This document shows, piece after piece, positions 62,929 through 64,000 of a stretch of 64,000 bases of DNA. Position 1 is the stretch's first letter. The number at the start of each line of letters is the position of its first letter. The stretch covers positions 132,560 through 196,559 of the forward strand of contig JBJEOH010000061.1 in NCBI GenBank assembly GCA_051880615.1, read 5' to 3'. Source of the DNA: UBA7067 sp051880615 (GTDB lineage Bacteria; Bacillota; Clostridia; Oscillospirales; Acutalibacteraceae). Both the position numbers and the translations under genes were made by a program. The notes beneath the pieces were generated by a model. It ran no database searches. It was given only the letters and a program-made list of their open reading frames with translations, and was not told the DNA's origin.

Positions 62929-63036
62929 TACGAAGCGTGTCGCCAATGTGACGGTGAAATTCTTTTCATTTTTATTCATTCCACCTATATTGTAAACAGG
63001 CGAAAGCCAAATAATTATGGCAAAGGATTGATAAAA

Positions 63037-63702
63037 ATGAAAAAAGAAAAAAGTCAAAAAGTATTGCTTTCAGGAATAGCAATGGTAGTGTTATTTATTT
63101 TGTGGACAGTGGCAATAAGCCTTATTGATGTTCAGCCCATCGGGCCACAAAACTCTTCTGTTGGATTTGCAACCTTGAACGGCTTTATCCACAGCCTGAC
63201 AGGTGTGCATATGGCAATATATACCGTTACGGACTGGTTAGGACTGATACCGCTTTGCTTTATTTTGGGATTTGCGTTGCTTGGACTTATACAGCTTATT
63301 AAAAGAAAAAGCTTATTCAAGGTCGATTCCAGTATTTTGGTGTTGGGAGCATTCTATATTGTTGTAATGGCGGCATATTTGTTTTTTGAATTTTATGTTG
63401 TCAATTACCGCCCGGTATTGATTAACGGTTTTCTTGAAGCTTCGTATCCATCATCGACAACCTTGCTTGTTATGTGTGTTATGCCGACAGCTGTTATGCA
63501 GCTAAACAGTAGAATTAGAAATACAAAAATGAAAAGAGCATTTGCCTTTGCTTTAATTGCATTTACTGCTTTTATGGTAATTGGCAGGTTGATATCCGGT
63601 GTTCATTGGATTACTGATATTATTGGCGGGGCAATTTTAAGTGCGGGTTTAGTGATGATTTATTATAGTGTAACCACTCTTATTGCCCGACAGGAAAGAT
63701 AA
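63037..63702 (+). CDS. PAP2-family membrane phosphatase
   Basis: The 221-residue product starts at ATG 63037 (MKKEKSQKVLLSGIAM), with AAAGGA 9 bases upstream. It has six hydrophobic segments and PAP2 motifs: NYRPVLINGFLEASYPSSTT (RP and a PSSTT in place of the usual PSGH) and GRLISGVHWITDIIGGAILS (the SRxxxxxHxxxD motif, with Gly for Ser). Such enzymes remove phosphate from lipid phosphates like undecaprenyl pyrophosphate or phosphatidic acid. The altered second motif, which lacks the His of PSGH, could mean changed chemistry or that the equivalent residue lies elsewhere. It follows the XRE regulator. Confidence 0.85.
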   Translation: MKKEKSQKVLLSGIAMVVLFILWTVAISLIDVQPIGPQNSSVGFATLNGFIHSLTGVHMAIYTVTDWLGLIPLCFILGFALLGLIQLIKRKSLFKVDSSILVLGAFYIVVMAAYLFFEFYVVNYRPVLINGFLEASYPSSTTLLVMCVMPTAVMQLNSRIRNTKMKRAFAFALIAFTAFMVIGRLISGVHWITDIIGGAILSAGLVMIYYSVTTLIARQER

Positions 63703-63727
63703 AATTCTAACTGAGGAATCACTTATT

Positions 63728-63757
63728 GACCTTGAGAGATATTTTCTCCCAAGGTCT
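63728..63757 (+). terminator. Terminator after the PAP2 gene
   Basis: GACCTTGAGAGA-TATT-TTCTCCCAAGGTC followed by TTTCTTATT. Confidence 0.85.
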
Positions 63758-63837
63758 TTCTTATTATTCGCAAACTACACCAATCCCGATTTTCTCAATA
63801 TAATTGGGATAATCACAAAGGAAGGGGTGGTTGTACT

Positions 63838-64000
63838 ATGACGGGCAGTTTAGCAAGCGTTCATCCGGAGCTTATTCCTGAATGGTCAGAGAAGAACTTA
63901 CCGCTAACGCCGGATAAGATAACCTTCGGTTCAAATAAAAGAGTGTGGTGGAAAGGTGCTTGCGGACACGAGTGGGAAACGAGCGTCAAAGCTCGCTCAA
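63838..64000 (+). CDS. Treble-clef zinc-ribbon (DUF4379-type) protein, partial
   Basis: The frame opens at ATG 63838, behind GGAAGGGGTGG, and continues past the window end (54 residues visible). It reads MTGSLASVHPELIPEWSEKN, then LPLTPDKITFGSNKRVWWKG and ACGHEWETSVKAR. The HPELIPEWS...N...TP....GS...VWWKC-GHEW pattern is the repeat unit of DUF4379 'treble clef zinc finger' domains, usually found in tandem with a nuclease-like domain (for example VSR or restriction-type). The first expected Cys of the WWKC pair is Gly-Ala-Cys shifted here. Such genes are typical of mobile or defence regions. Confidence 0.75.
   Translation, partial: MTGSLASVHPELIPEWSEKNLPLTPDKITFGSNKRVWWKGACGHEWETSVKARS

Noticed and set aside
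1..64000. tRNA and rRNA genes
   Set aside because: No cloverleaf or rRNA signature was noticed, including the rpmG-secE gap where tRNA-Trp is often found.

Overview
The window looks like a piece of a low-to-mid GC Clostridia chromosome, most likely a Ruminococcus-like gut anaerobe (Oscillospiraceae). The evidence is Firmicutes-type ribosomal protein, NusG, GreA and RecG genes, strong Shine-Dalgarno sites with frequent TTG starts, SAM-I and FMN riboswitches, CDP-ribitol genes, and secreted Thr-Glu-linked proteins with starch-binding-like modules of the kind seen in amylolytic ruminococci. No species can be named from sequence alone.

Layout. 1-5.8 kb is AT-rich and partly accessory: a cut-off M20 amidohydrolase, a stand-alone TrpB2, an RHS remnant, small lipoproteins and a damaged DUF4258 gene. 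5.8-9.5 kb is rpmG-secE-nusG-rplK-rplA-rplJ-rplL, with L1-type and L10-type autoregulatory leaders; rpoBC does not follow. 9.7-13.9 kb holds two exported surface proteins sharing a CBM26-like N-terminal domain. 14.2-22.8 kb is housekeeping (ThyX, DUF2156, GNAT, DJ-1, FTHF cyclo-ligase, MltG, U32, YfbR). 23-35.7 kb is a surface-polymer neighbourhood (YfhO, GT2, LicD, TarI, TarJ, LCP) with a PepV-like peptidase and a surface 5'-nucleotidase. 36-39 kb holds small DNA-binding or replication-like genes and PgeF. 39-45 kb has a YccA/BI-1 protein, aconitase and isocitrate dehydrogenase. 45.5-49.4 kb has ApbE, an anchored cohesin-like protein and a second Thr-Glu-rich starch-binding-like surface protein. 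49.5-62.1 kb is housekeeping (YmdB, FakA, Cdd, RecG, MetK, RibU, SodC-like, GreA, LysS). From 62.1 kb the sequence becomes accessory again (XRE regulator, PAP2, zinc-ribbon protein).

The most striking content lies between genes. Three compact loci (40.1, 44.2 and 58.8 kb) each encode a 20-26 residue hydrophobic peptide with a lysine tail. The peptide's ribosome site is buried in a hairpin, and it is faced by a strong convergent antisense promoter. They look like type I toxin-antitoxin units, but the two opposing RNAs begin with the same sequence (inverted repeats in the DNA). This differs from the direct-repeat par/Fst plan.

Almost every other long intergenic gap is built from three modules: heptanucleotide tandem repeats whose sequence varies while the 7-base period is kept; short GC-rich hairpins with covarying stems joined to those heptamers; and a 116-bp palindromic MITE-like element (ten full copies plus partial ones). 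In five places the repeat modules supply the last codons and stop of a gene. The two Thr-Glu surface-protein genes, 37.5 kb apart, share 344 identical bases, which suggests recent gene conversion.
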